Below, piece after piece: positions 9,129 through 18,100 of a stretch of DNA of 64,000 nucleotides. The notes beneath the pieces are model-generated. The model worked only from the letters and a program-made list of their open reading frames with translations, made no database searches and had not been told where the DNA came from. Both the position numbers and the translations under genes were made by a program. How positions within the stretch are numbered: the first letter of the stretch is position 1; the number at the start of each line of letters is the position of its first letter. Source of the DNA: an uncultured delta proteobacterium (lineage in GTDB: Bacteria > Myxococcota > Myxococcia > Myxococcales > 40CM-4-68-19); NCBI GenBank assembly GCA_903911145.1, contig CAIWCD010000014.1:124001-188000 (forward strand), written 5' to 3'.

Positions 9129-9781
9129 GCGCGCGTCAGCCGGCCGGACTGTTGCGCGGTGCTGTTGCGATCGCCGCTCTCTTGTTCCTCGCGGCGCAAC
9201 TCTCGACGAGTTGCGCGACCGCGCCCCGTGCGGGTCCGCTGCCGCTGCCCGACTATCCCGGCACGCTGACGCGTCCCTCGGAGCACCCGGGAGATTTCCT
9301 CCTGCGTCAACACTTGACCGCTCACTTCGGCGAGCGGGTGGAGTCGTTCGACGCTGTGCTGCAGAAGCGTGGTGACGTGCTCACGCTGGTGGGGCTCACT
9401 CCATTCGGGACACGTGCATTTCTCCTCGAGCAGACTGGCCTGGAGGTGAAGTTCACCTCGTATGTCGGCGAGCTTCCATTCCCGCCGCGGTTCATCCTTT
9501 TCGATGTCGAGCGGGTCTACTTCGACGGTATTGCGGGCGCGCCGCTCGACGACGGCGAGCATGTCGAGCAGAGGAGTGGCGAACGGATTGTCGAGAGCTG
9601 GAACGGTGGTCGGCTGGCTGCCCGCAGGTTCACGCGCATCGCCAATGATCCTCCCGGCGTGATGAGCATCGTCTACGCGGGCGGAATGGCGAGCGGCGCT
9701 TTCCCTGCGCAGATTGAGATCGACAACGGGTGGGTCGGGTACAAGCTCTCCATCGCCACCTTGTCCGAGCAACGACTGTGA
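9125..9781 (+). CDS. DUF3261-type outer-membrane lipoprotein
   Basis: A 218-residue protein with a lipoprotein-type signal: a hydrophobic stretch then a Cys in QLSTSCAT (around residue 31). The body has no enzymatic motif and matches the DUF3261 group that regularly sits between the MMPL exporter and ketosynthase in APE clusters. It may be the outer-membrane end of the polyene transport path. I chose the ATG at 9125, overlapping the exporter by four bases, because it gives the signal sequence directly. Confidence 0.78.
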   Translation: MSARQPAGLLRGAVAIAALLFLAAQLSTSCATAPRAGPLPLPDYPGTLTRPSEHPGDFLLRQHLTAHFGERVESFDAVLQKRGDVLTLVGLTPFGTRAFLLEQTGLEVKFTSYVGELPFPPRFILFDVERVYFDGIAGAPLDDGEHVEQRSGERIVESWNGGRLAARRFTRIANDPPGVMSIVYAGGMASGAFPAQIEIDNGWVGYKLSIATLSEQRL

Positions 9782-10953
9782 ATCCGCGCGCGCAATATCC
9801 GATCACCGCCTACTCGCTGTGCAACGGGCTCGGGTCGAGCACGGCAGAGGTCGTTGCGGGTCTGCGTGCCGGACGAAGCGGGCTGCGGCCCTGTCCGCTC
9901 GATGTTCCCTTCGCGACCGTCTGCGGCTTCGTTCCCGGTCCGCTCGATGCGCTCCCCCCGTCGCTCGCCGGCTACGACACGCGCCAGGCCCGCCTTGCAC
10001 TCCGCGCACTCGAGGAGTTGGTGCCGCACGTCGAGTCGGCCGTGCGCCGCTGGGGCCGAGACCGTGTTGCGCTGGTCGTCGGAACCAGCACCGGCGGCAT
10101 CGAGGAGACCGAGCGCGCAACTTCAGTGCGGGCGCGCACGGGCGCGCTTCCTGCGAGCTACGATTGGAATCGCCAGCACGCCTACGCTGCGCTCCTCGAG
10201 GTCGCGCGCGTGCGCCTCAACATCGGCGGGCCCCGATTCATCGTGTCGACTGCCTGTTCCTCGAGTGGAAAAGTGTTCGGCTCGGCGCAGCGGATGCTCG
10301 ACGCGGGGCTTTGCGACGCGGTCGTCGTCGGCGGCGTCGACACTCTCTGCCAGACGACGCTGCGCGGTTTTCACAGCCTCGAACTTCTCTCGGTGGGCGC
10401 CTGCCGTCCGTTCTCCGCGGAGCGAAAAGGAATCAACGTCGGTGAAGGCGCGGCGTTTCTTCTGCTCGAGCGATCAGGTGACGCGGCGGCGTGTCTTCTC
10501 GGTGTCGGCGAGACCTCTGACGCGCATCACATGACCGCGCCGCACCCGGAAGGATTCGGCGCGCTCTCGTCGATGCAGCAAGCGCTCGCCCACGCCCAGC
10601 TTGGTCCAGAGCAGATCGATCACATCAACGCCCACGGGACCGGGACGCTTCTCAACGACGCCGCCGAGAGCCACGCCATCCGCGCGCTCTGCGGCGATCG
10701 CGTTCCCGTCGCGTCGACGAAGGGCTACACGGGGCACATGCTCGGCGCAGCGGGCGCGACGGAGGCGATCTTCAGCATCGTCGCGATCGAGCAGGGATTC
10801 ATCCCGGCCAGTCTGGGCGCGACCCCGCGCGATCCCGCGATCGGTGTTCGCATCGTCGAGGAGCCTCTCGTTCAGGCCTGTCGCGTCGTCTTGAGCAACT
10901 CGTTCGCATTCGGCGGCAGCAACGTCAGCGTCGCATTTGGAGCGCGCTCATGA
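9778..10953 (+). CDS. Beta-ketoacyl-ACP synthase (KS alpha, ApeO-like)
   Basis: A 391-residue type II ketosynthase. The active-site Cys160 lies in STACSSS; the catalytic histidines are in NAHGTGT and KGYTGH. An intact thiolase-fold KS directly followed by a Cys-less partner is the KS/CLF arrangement of type II polyketide systems, used in APE clusters to build the polyene chain. The GTG at 9778 overlaps the previous stop by four bases (GTGA) and is preferred over an in-frame ATG at 9730 inside the DUF3261 gene. Confidence 0.88.
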   Translation: MNPRAQYPITAYSLCNGLGSSTAEVVAGLRAGRSGLRPCPLDVPFATVCGFVPGPLDALPPSLAGYDTRQARLALRALEELVPHVESAVRRWGRDRVALVVGTSTGGIEETERATSVRARTGALPASYDWNRQHAYAALLEVARVRLNIGGPRFIVSTACSSSGKVFGSAQRMLDAGLCDAVVVGGVDTLCQTTLRGFHSLELLSVGACRPFSAERKGINVGEGAAFLLLERSGDAAACLLGVGETSDAHHMTAPHPEGFGALSSMQQALAHAQLGPEQIDHINAHGTGTLLNDAAESHAIRALCGDRVPVASTKGYTGHMLGAAGATEAIFSIVAIEQGFIPASLGATPRDPAIGVRIVEEPLVQACRVVLSNSFAFGGSNVSVAFGARS

Positions 10954-11708
10954 AGCCGGTCTGGGTCGCTGGGTTCGGTCTCTGGTCGACGGGATTTTCC
11001 GACGCTGCGTCCTGGATCGCGGGTGTTCCCGACGGGGCACTCGTCGAGCCTCGGGCCACGCTGATCGCTCCGCGACTCGCGCGGCGCACGAGCTTCCTCA
11101 CCCGCATGGCCGCCGAGGTTCTCGCGCAGGCGCGCGCGGGAGCAGATCTGGCGAAGGTGATGAGCGTCTACTCCAGTGCGAATGGTGAGCTGCGCACGCT
11201 CGCCGCGCTGCTCGAGATGCTGCATGGCGACGGGATCTATTCGCCGATGCGTTTTCAGAACAGCGTCCACAACACCGCAGCGGGCCACCTCTCGATCCTC
11301 ACGGCGAATCCCTGCTTCACGACGTCGCTCGCGGCTGGAACCGAGAGCGTCGCGATGGGCCTCGTCGAGTCGCTCGCGCTGCTCGAGGAGCGCGGCGGAA
11401 CTGTCATCGCTGTCTTCGCAGATGAGTCGCCCGCGGGAGAGTTCGGCCTCCCCGCGTACAACTCGCTTGCCACCGCGATCCATCTCTCGGCAGAGCAGGG
11501 CGCCTCGCGCGTTCGTCTCGAGAACCTGCGCTGCGTGCAGACGCCGATCGTGCGCCCGCCCTTGCCTGGCCTGGTCGAGAACCCCTGCGCCGCGTCGATT
11601 CCGCTCATCGAACAACTGCAGCGCGGGCAGTCGGGAACGGTGCCGGTCTCGTTCGGAGTTGCGCCGTGGGTGATCGATCTCGCGCTGCAAGCAGAGGTCT
11701 CGCGATGA
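10950..11708 (+). CDS. Ketosynthase chain-length-factor-like subunit
   Basis: A 252-residue, N-terminal-half-only ketosynthase relative. It keeps the NSVHNTAAG region that aligns with the KS core but lacks the active-site Cys at the nucleophile position, where TTSLAAG is found. This matches the short beta-ketoacyl synthase-like family (Ketoacyl-synt_2) that acts as the CLF partner (ApeC-like) in APE clusters. It overlaps both neighbours by four bases, as expected for an obligate heterodimer with the preceding KS. Confidence 0.83.
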   Translation: MKPVWVAGFGLWSTGFSDAASWIAGVPDGALVEPRATLIAPRLARRTSFLTRMAAEVLAQARAGADLAKVMSVYSSANGELRTLAALLEMLHGDGIYSPMRFQNSVHNTAAGHLSILTANPCFTTSLAAGTESVAMGLVESLALLEERGGTVIAVFADESPAGEFGLPAYNSLATAIHLSAEQGASRVRLENLRCVQTPIVRPPLPGLVENPCAASIPLIEQLQRGQSGTVPVSFGVAPWVIDLALQAEVSR

Positions 11709-12136
11709 ACAAGCCCTATCCGCCAGTGTCCGAACTGCTTCCGCACAAGGCGCCGATGATCCTCATAGATGAGATCCTCGAGCTCACCGAGACGGCCGTG
11801 CGCTCGCGCGTTTTGCTGACTGATCAGTCACCATTCGTGGAGGACGGCGCAGTGCCGTCGCTGGTGAGCATCGAGTACATGGCGCAGAGCATCGCGGCCT
11901 TTGCTGGCGCAACGCGCAGGGAGAAAGGCGAGGCGGTGATTCGCGGTTATCTGATCGCCTGCCGCGAGATGACGATGGCGGTCGAGTCGCTCGCGGTCGG
12001 GGACGAACTCGAGGTCGTCGCTACGCAGGTCTGGCACGACGAGAAGCTGGGCAATTTCGATTGCTCGGTGACGCGGCGAGGTGAGACAGTCTCGCGCGCG
12101 TGGCTGAGCGTGTACCAGGGTGATCTCGAACTTTGA
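11705..12136 (+). CDS. 3-hydroxyacyl-ACP dehydratase (ApeP-like)
   Basis: A 143-residue single hotdog-domain protein. LLPHKAPMILIDE near the N-terminus and SIEYMAQSIAAF in the middle match the dehydratase group of aryl-polyene clusters. In the studied APE system two hotdog proteins form a heterodimeric dehydratase; the likely partner here is the C-terminal domain of the fused ligase at 722-2449. The ATG sits on the stop of the preceding gene. Confidence 0.85.
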   Translation: MNKPYPPVSELLPHKAPMILIDEILELTETAVRSRVLLTDQSPFVEDGAVPSLVSIEYMAQSIAAFAGATRREKGEAVIRGYLIACREMTMAVESLAVGDELEVVATQVWHDEKLGNFDCSVTRRGETVSRAWLSVYQGDLEL

Positions 12137-12873
12137 GCGGGGCAGCGAGAGTGAACGTCAGAGCGCTGATCACGGGAGGGAGCCGCGGCATCGGAGCGGC
12201 CATCGCCGATGCGCTCGCCGCGCAGGGCCATCCGATCGTCCTCAACTATCGTGAGAACCACGCGGCTGCGCAGGCCGTGAAGGCGCGCATTGAAGCTGCT
12301 GGCGGAGAGGTTTCACTTCTGCCGTTCGATGTTGCGGACCGCGCGGGGAGCGGTCGCGCGCTCGCATCGGTGCTCGAAGATCCGCGTCCGCTCGGCATCC
12401 TCGTCAACAACGCCGGCCTCGTCCGCGACGCAGCGTTCCCCGCCCTCGAGCCCGAAGATTGGGACCTCGTCACGCGCACAACGCTCGACGGTTTCTACAA
12501 CGTCACCCGTCCGCTGGTGATGCACATGGTCCATCACAAGTGGGGCCGCATCATCAACATCAGCTCCGTCTCCGGCGTGACCGGAATGCGCGGGCAGGTG
12601 AACTATTCGGCCGCGAAGGCAGGGCTCATCGGCGCGACCAAGGCGCTCGCGCAGGAGCTCGCCAAGCGCAACATCACGGTCAACGCAGTCGCGCCCGGCT
12701 TGATCGAGACCGACATGATCGCCGGCGTGCCGCTCGATCACGCGCTGCCGCTGATCCCGATGAAGCGTCTCGGGCAGCCGCAGGAAGTCGCCGCGGTGGT
12801 CGCGTTTCTCGCCAGCCGCGCTGCCTCGTACGTGACCGGGCAGGTGATCGGCGTGAACGGTGGACTCATATGA
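12133..12873 (+). CDS. 3-oxoacyl-ACP reductase (FabG/ApeQ-like)
   Basis: A short-chain dehydrogenase of about 246 residues. It has the cofactor motif TGGSRGIG, the NNAG strand and the catalytic Ser/Tyr-x3-Lys (NYSAAKAG). It ends in the FabG-like GQVIGVNGG. It reduces the ketoacyl-ACP made by the KS/CLF pair. Two starts are possible: TTG at 12133, four bases inside the dehydratase gene, or GTG at 12151, which gives a shorter FabG-like N-terminus. Confidence 0.88.
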   Translation: MSGAARVNVRALITGGSRGIGAAIADALAAQGHPIVLNYRENHAAAQAVKARIEAAGGEVSLLPFDVADRAGSGRALASVLEDPRPLGILVNNAGLVRDAAFPALEPEDWDLVTRTTLDGFYNVTRPLVMHMVHHKWGRIINISSVSGVTGMRGQVNYSAAKAGLIGATKALAQELAKRNITVNAVAPGLIETDMIAGVPLDHALPLIPMKRLGQPQEVAAVVAFLASRAASYVTGQVIGVNGGLI

Positions 12874-14096
12874 ACGGTCGCCGCGTCGTCATCACGGGGA
12901 TCGGGCTCGCGAGCCCGATCGGCAACTCTCTCGACGAGGTCTCGGCCGCGCTGCAGGCGGGTCGGCACGGGATCGTTCCGCAGCCGCAGTGGGACGCGTA
13001 CGGCGATCTCTCGACGCGTCTCGCGGGTCCTGTGCGCGGGGTCGAGTTCGCCAACTATCCGCGCAAGATGACGCGCACGATGGGGCGCGTCGGCCTGCTC
13101 TCGATGTTCGCGTCCGACGCCGCGGTCGCCGACGCCGGACTCAGCGAGAACGAGTTGACGTCGGGCGAGATCGGTCTTGCCTACGGCTCGACGCACGGCT
13201 CGAGCAGCGAGCTTGAGCAGTGGTGCCGCACGCTCTTCAAGAACGAGAGCTTCAAGGGGATCGCCGCCACGTCCTACTTGAAGTTCATGAGCCACACTGG
13301 AGCTGCGAATCTCGGCATGCACTTCGGAATTCGCGGCCGCATCATCACGACCTGCTCCGCGTGCGTGAGCTCGAGCCAGGCGATCGGCTACGGGTACGAA
13401 GCGATCAAGCACGGCCAGCAGGAGGCGATGATCTGCGGCGGCGCGGAGGAGCTGCACGTCACGCACGCCGGCGTCTTCGACATCATGTACGCCACCTCGG
13501 TTGGCTACAACGACCGGCCCGACCTGAGCCCGCGGCCGTTCGACATCAAGCGTGACGGCCTCGTCATCGGCGAAGGCGCAGGCACGGTCGTCCTCGAATC
13601 CTACGAGCGTGCGAAGGCGCGCGGCGCGAAGATCTACGCAGAGGTGATCGGCTTCGGCACCAACTGCGACGGCACGCACATGACCAATCCGTCCGCGGAA
13701 GGAATGGCCGGCGCGATTCGTCTCTGCCTGAAGGACGCGCAGCTGACGGGAGCGATCGACTACATCAACGGCCACGGCACGGCGACCGAGCTCGGCGACA
13801 TTGCAGAGAGCACCGCGACGCACCAGGTGCTCGGCGATGCGATCCCGTTCAGCTCCACCAAGAGCTACACGGGCCACACTCTCGGCGCGTGCGGCTCCCT
13901 CGAGGTGGCGTTCAGCATCGCGATGATGCGCGATGGATTCCTCGCGCCGACGCGCAATCTCGACGCGGTCGATCCGCGCTGCGCGCCGATCAACTACCTG
14001 CGCGATGGAGTGCGCAGCGCCAAGCCGACAACGATCATGAGCAACAATTTCGCCTTTGGCGGAATCAATACGTCGCTGCTGCTGCGCGCGGTGTAG
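12870..14096 (+). CDS. Beta-ketoacyl-ACP synthase II-like (ApeR-like)
   Basis: A 408-residue FabF-like ketosynthase. The nucleophile is most likely Cys165 in CSACVSSSQ, which aligns with the FabF ACTSG site; histidines lie in NGHGTAT and KSYTGH. It is a complete, apparently active enzyme. In APE systems this second KS (ApeR) is thought to act at initiation, joining the aryl starter to malonyl-ACP. The ATG overlaps the reductase stop by four bases. It ends the tightly overlapped part of the operon. Confidence 0.87.
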   Translation: MNGRRVVITGIGLASPIGNSLDEVSAALQAGRHGIVPQPQWDAYGDLSTRLAGPVRGVEFANYPRKMTRTMGRVGLLSMFASDAAVADAGLSENELTSGEIGLAYGSTHGSSSELEQWCRTLFKNESFKGIAATSYLKFMSHTGAANLGMHFGIRGRIITTCSACVSSSQAIGYGYEAIKHGQQEAMICGGAEELHVTHAGVFDIMYATSVGYNDRPDLSPRPFDIKRDGLVIGEGAGTVVLESYERAKARGAKIYAEVIGFGTNCDGTHMTNPSAEGMAGAIRLCLKDAQLTGAIDYINGHGTATELGDIAESTATHQVLGDAIPFSSTKSYTGHTLGACGSLEVAFSIAMMRDGFLAPTRNLDAVDPRCAPINYLRDGVRSAKPTTIMSNNFAFGGINTSLLLRAV

Positions 14097-14136
14097 CGAC
14101 GCCCCCTGGCCGCTGCGCCAGAGAGAGAGAACGAAC

Positions 14137-15354
14137 ATGGCGCTCCCGTCTTCGTGCGACGTGCTGGTCATCGGCGCTGGCCCCGCGGGTTCGACATCGG
14201 CTGCGCTGCTGCAGCAGGCCGGCTACTCCGCAGTCGTCGTCGAGAAGCAGAAGTTCCCGCGCTTCGTCATCGGCGAGAGCCTGCTGCCGCACTGCATGGA
14301 TCTGCTCGACGAGGCGAAGCTGCTCGACGCGGTCCGGGCGCGCAACTTCATCGTCAAGAGGGGCGCGCTCTTCCTGCGCGGCGACGAGCGGGCCGATTTC
14401 AATTTCGCCGAGCAGTTCACCAAGGGTTGGGATCACACCTGGCAGGTTCCGCGCGCCGACTTCGACAAGACGTTGGCCGATGCAGTGGAAGCGCGGGGCG
14501 TGCCGATCGCCTATGAGCACGAGGTCATCGCCGCGGATTTCAGCGGCGCGCCGAAGGTTACGATCGCCGACGCGCGCGGCAAGCAGCAGACCATCACGAG
14601 CCGTTTCGTGATCGATGCGAGCGGCTATGGGCGCGTGCTTCCCCGTCTGCTCGATCTCGAAGTCCCGTCGACGCTGCCTCCGCGCAAAGCGGTCTTCACT
14701 CACCTGCGCGGAGACAAACGCGACGGCGGCCCTGAGCAGAATCGCATCTGGATCGTCACTGTCGCTCCCGGCGGCTGGGTCTGGATCATCCCCTTCAGCG
14801 ACGGCACGACGTCGTTCGGCATCGTTGGCGGCCCCGAGGTCTTTGCCAATCTGCCGACCGATCACGTCGAGTGTCTGCGCACGTTGATCGCGAGCGACAA
14901 GAACTTCAATCGCCTGCGCGAGACGGAGTTCATCTTCGAGCCGCGTGTCATCGGTGGATACTCCTGCTCGGTGAAACAGTTGCACGGCCCCGGCTACTGC
15001 CTGGTCGGCAACGCGACCGAATTTCTCGACCCGGTCTTCTCCTCGGGCGTCACCCTCGCGCTCGAATCGGCGAACCGCGCGAGCAACACGCTCATCCGCC
15101 AGCTGCGCGGCGAGGCGGTGGATTGGGCCGTCGACTACGCGAGCTACATGGCGCGCGGCATCGACGTCTTCCGCACCTTCGTGATGGCCTGGTACGAGGG
15201 GACGCTACCGAAGATCATCTTCCAGCCGCGTTCGTCGGATTCGATCCGCCGGATGATCTGCTCGGTGCTCGCGGGCTACGTCTGGGATGAGAGCAATCCC
15301 TTCGTCGCGCAGCACCAGCGCAAGGTCGCGCAGGTCGCGCGTCTCGAAGCGTAG
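14137..15354 (+). CDS. Flavin-dependent halogenase-like FAD protein
   Basis: A 405-residue FAD protein. It opens with the dinucleotide-binding motif VIGAGPAGS and the RFVIGESLLP segment. The flavin halogenase signature WxWxIP is exact (Trp214, Trp216, Pro219). Lys74, in NFIVKRG, lies where tryptophan halogenases have their catalytic lysine. LDPVFSSGV near the C-terminus matches the family's flavin/substrate motif. The start is chosen by an AGAGAGAG stretch just upstream. Halogenated aryl polyenes exist (xanthomonadins are brominated), so pigment halogenation is a reasonable inference; a hydroxylase or other monooxygenase role is not excluded. Confidence 0.75.
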   Translation: MALPSSCDVLVIGAGPAGSTSAALLQQAGYSAVVVEKQKFPRFVIGESLLPHCMDLLDEAKLLDAVRARNFIVKRGALFLRGDERADFNFAEQFTKGWDHTWQVPRADFDKTLADAVEARGVPIAYEHEVIAADFSGAPKVTIADARGKQQTITSRFVIDASGYGRVLPRLLDLEVPSTLPPRKAVFTHLRGDKRDGGPEQNRIWIVTVAPGGWVWIIPFSDGTTSFGIVGGPEVFANLPTDHVECLRTLIASDKNFNRLRETEFIFEPRVIGGYSCSVKQLHGPGYCLVGNATEFLDPVFSSGVTLALESANRASNTLIRQLRGEAVDWAVDYASYMARGIDVFRTFVMAWYEGTLPKIIFQPRSSDSIRRMICSVLAGYVWDESNPFVAQHQRKVAQVARLEA

Positions 15355-15366
15355 GAACGCTCCCAC

Positions 15367-17589
15367 GTGCGGCTGCGCAGACGATCGATCGCGCCGCTGC
15401 TCCTCTGCGCTGCTCTTTCGGCAGCGCTTCGCGCAGAGCAAAGTGGGCCTGCGCCAACTGCGATCGCGGATGCAACGGCGAGCGTGGATGCGGGAAGCGC
15501 CATCGCGGCGTCGCTTCCTGGCGATGCTGGACCGTCCGATGATCCGGATGACGACGCGGTGGATGCGGGCCTCCCGACCGCGCCAGGCTTGAGCGCGAGC
15601 GTCGTCGGAGATCGTCTGCTGCCGAAGCTGCCGAGCGTCGACAAGAGCCCCGACGTGGGCCGCTACGAAGTGACGCGCGCAGATCTCAACCGCACGCCTG
15701 GCGCGATGGAGGACATCACGCGCGTCGTTGCGAACCTTCCCGGCGTCGTCGCCGATCCCGACCTGCTCGCGACACTCTTCGTTCGCGGCGGCGGCCCCGA
15801 TGAGCTCGGCGAATATCTCGACGGCGTCCCGCTCGATAATCCATTTCACCTCGGCGGCTTCGCCAGCGTCTTCAATCCGATGCTCATCGAGTCGGCCGAT
15901 CTCTCCGTCGGCGTGACGCCCGCGCGCTACGATCCGTCGCTCTCCGGCGCACTCGACGTGCACTACGCGACAGGTGAAACGGAGAAGTTCCACGCGCAGG
16001 CCGACCTCTCGATTCAAAGCGCGAAGGCGCTCATCGATACGCCGACCGGAATCGACGGTCTCTCTGTCGAGCTCTCCGCGCGCCGCACCTTCTTCGAACT
16101 CTACTTCGCCGCGATGCAGGCGCTCGGTGTCGTCGGGTCCAACTTCGTCGCGCCCGAGCTCACCGAGTACTTCGCGCGCGTCCATTACAAGCGCGGTCGC
16201 CATCGCATCTCGTTGAGCTACATGCGTACGTCTGACGGTTTCGCCGTGCTCGCCGCGAAGGGGAGCGACTCGTCTCTCTTCGGCTTCAGTGGCGGCGTCG
16301 CGCTCTCGGACATCCTCCAGCTCGGGTCGCTGCAGGACGTGATCGATCTCGGCCGATCGCGCGAACTCAAGCTCACCGCGGCTTTCACGCACGACGCCGA
16401 TTCGACGTCGGTCTCCGGCGACACCATCTTCCAGAGCCGCGTTGCCCGCTTCGAAGCGCTCGCGAGCGCGGATCTCACGCTGCCGTTCAGCGATGAGCAT
16501 CGCCTCCGCATCGGCGCCCAGTTGCGTCGACAGAGCTACACGTTCACCGGAGAGATCCCCGATGCGCGCGGCGTTCCGCCCTGGGCCGCACTTCCGCTCG
16601 TGAGCACAGGCGAGCCGTCGCTGCTGGTCAATCCGCGCATCTTCCGCACCGTCGCGGCTGTCTACGCCGAGGAGATGATCCGTCCGTGGTCGCCGCTCGC
16701 GCTTGAACTCGGCGGCCGCTTCGAGTCGATCACGCACGCGCACTCGATCTATTCGTTGCGCCTCGCCGCGTCGGTCGCGCTTCCCTCGACGACAGTGGTG
16801 AAGCTCGAGGCGGGCCTGGCGACGCAGCAAGTGAGCAACCCGCTGCTGCTCGATCCCGTCTACGGCAATGCGAATCTTCTCCCCGAGAGATCGCGCCAGC
16901 TCGTGCTCGGAGTCGAGCAGCCGCTGCCCTTTCGCGCGCTCCTGCGGGTCGAGGGATATGGCAAATGGCTCGACGATCTCGTAGTCAACCCCGACACCGA
17001 CGCAGGCGTCTCTTCGCTTCTTGCGGCCGGCCAGCCCGCGTATCAGAACCGCGGCACGGGAACCGCACGAGGCGTCGATCTCCTCTTCGTCGGCCGCACC
17101 GATCTCTTCTCCTACGGCCTGTCCGCGGGTCTGCTCTTCGCCGATCGGACCAACCCACTCGCGAGCGGTGTGCAGAGCTACGCGGCGCCGTGGGATCAGC
17201 GCTTCACCGCGTCGGCCAACGTCTCGACGACGATCTTCGATGCGTGGCTCTTGAGCGCGCGCGCGACGTTCCACACGGGCCGCCCGACGACTGCGGTGGA
17301 GTCATTCACGCGCGACGACACCAACCAGCGATATCTCCCTGTCTTCGGCGCGACCAACGGTGAGCGATATCCAAACTACTTCGACGCCTCGATCCGCGCG
17401 GAGCGGCGCTTCACCGCGTGGGGCATCAAATGCGCGTGGTATGCGGAACTGCTCAACGTCACCAACACGCAGAACGTCTTTCTCTACGTCTACGGCAGCG
17501 GCAACTACGCGAACTCAACGGCGCCGACGCTCGGGACGTTCAATCACCTTCCCATCCGGCCATTCTTTGGAATCCGCGGCGAATACTGA
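15367..17589 (+). CDS. TonB-dependent receptor-like outer-membrane barrel
   Basis: A 740-residue secreted protein starting at GTG, with a signal peptide (residues 1-22), an acidic/alanine-rich linker (about 23-75), a plug-like domain (about 90-200, with VANLPGVVAD, LFVRGGG and YLDGVPLDNP) and a long beta-barrel ending in aromatic FGIRGEY. The plug motifs match TonB-dependent receptors, but I see no clear TonB box. It follows the halogenase after 12 bases, so it may be co-transcribed with the pigment genes. The ligand is unknown. Confidence 0.75.
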   Translation: MRLRRRSIAPLLLCAALSAALRAEQSGPAPTAIADATASVDAGSAIAASLPGDAGPSDDPDDDAVDAGLPTAPGLSASVVGDRLLPKLPSVDKSPDVGRYEVTRADLNRTPGAMEDITRVVANLPGVVADPDLLATLFVRGGGPDELGEYLDGVPLDNPFHLGGFASVFNPMLIESADLSVGVTPARYDPSLSGALDVHYATGETEKFHAQADLSIQSAKALIDTPTGIDGLSVELSARRTFFELYFAAMQALGVVGSNFVAPELTEYFARVHYKRGRHRISLSYMRTSDGFAVLAAKGSDSSLFGFSGGVALSDILQLGSLQDVIDLGRSRELKLTAAFTHDADSTSVSGDTIFQSRVARFEALASADLTLPFSDEHRLRIGAQLRRQSYTFTGEIPDARGVPPWAALPLVSTGEPSLLVNPRIFRTVAAVYAEEMIRPWSPLALELGGRFESITHAHSIYSLRLAASVALPSTTVVKLEAGLATQQVSNPLLLDPVYGNANLLPERSRQLVLGVEQPLPFRALLRVEGYGKWLDDLVVNPDTDAGVSSLLAAGQPAYQNRGTGTARGVDLLFVGRTDLFSYGLSAGLLFADRTNPLASGVQSYAAPWDQRFTASANVSTTIFDAWLLSARATFHTGRPTTAVESFTRDDTNQRYLPVFGATNGERYPNYFDASIRAERRFTAWGIKCAWYAELLNVTNTQNVFLYVYGSGNYANSTAPTLGTFNHLPIRPFFGIRGEY

Positions 17590-18100
17590 AGCGCGCACGA
17601 ACCTCTCGCAGAGGCTCATCGCCCATGCGCGCGCGCGCGTGGAGCAGCTCAAGAGCGAGCATGCGTCGCCTGCGCGGCTCGGCTGGGCGATCTTCGTCGG
17701 CGTGATGTGCGGCTGCAGCCCGCTGCTCGGAGTTCAGTTTCTCGCCGCGCTCGCGCTCGCCTGGATCTTCCGGCTCAACAAGCTCGCGGTGATGATCGGC
17801 TTGCAGATCTCCGCGCCGCCGCTGACGCCGTTCTTCATCGCGGCAGAGCTCGAACTTGGCGAACTGCTCCGGCACGGCCATCTCTTGACGCTCTCGTTCG
17901 CGCAGCTGCGCGCGATGCCGACGCGCGATCTCCTGCGGCTCTTCTTCGTCGACCTCACGGTTGGCGGCGTGACAGCGGGCCTCGTGCTCGGAGCCTTGCT
18001 GGGCGCGGCCGCGAGCCGATTCATCCGCAATCGCCGCGCGCGCGAAATCGACTCCGCGCGTGCACCCGCATCGACTACGCCAGCAGCTCCTCGAGAGTGA
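17567..18100 (+). CDS. DUF2062 membrane protein
   Basis: About 177 residues with the DUF2062 pattern: an amphipathic N-terminal helix, then GVMCGCSPLLGVQ, a hydrophobic helix, a LQISAPPLTPF turn and a second pair of helices. Related domains are found alone or fused to glycosyltransferases and deacetylases. A TTG at 17567 overlaps the barrel gene by 23 bases; a GTG at 17639 is a shorter alternative. Its end overlaps the convergent deacetylase by 26 bases. Confidence 0.7.
   Translation: MESAANTEARTNLSQRLIAHARARVEQLKSEHASPARLGWAIFVGVMCGCSPLLGVQFLAALALAWIFRLNKLAVMIGLQISAPPLTPFFIAAELELGELLRHGHLLTLSFAQLRAMPTRDLLRLFFVDLTVGGVTAGLVLGALLGAAASRFIRNRRAREIDSARAPASTTPAAPRE

Noticed and set aside
10950-11708. 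A pseudogene of the preceding ketosynthase
   Set aside because: The lack of Cys and short length fit the CLF-like partner of aryl-polyene ketosynthases, and the frame is intact with coupled overlaps.
12738-14171. A 477-residue frame on the - strand opposite the ketosynthase gene
   Set aside because: No recognisable domain, and the + strand ketosynthase has all catalytic residues; treated as a shadow frame.
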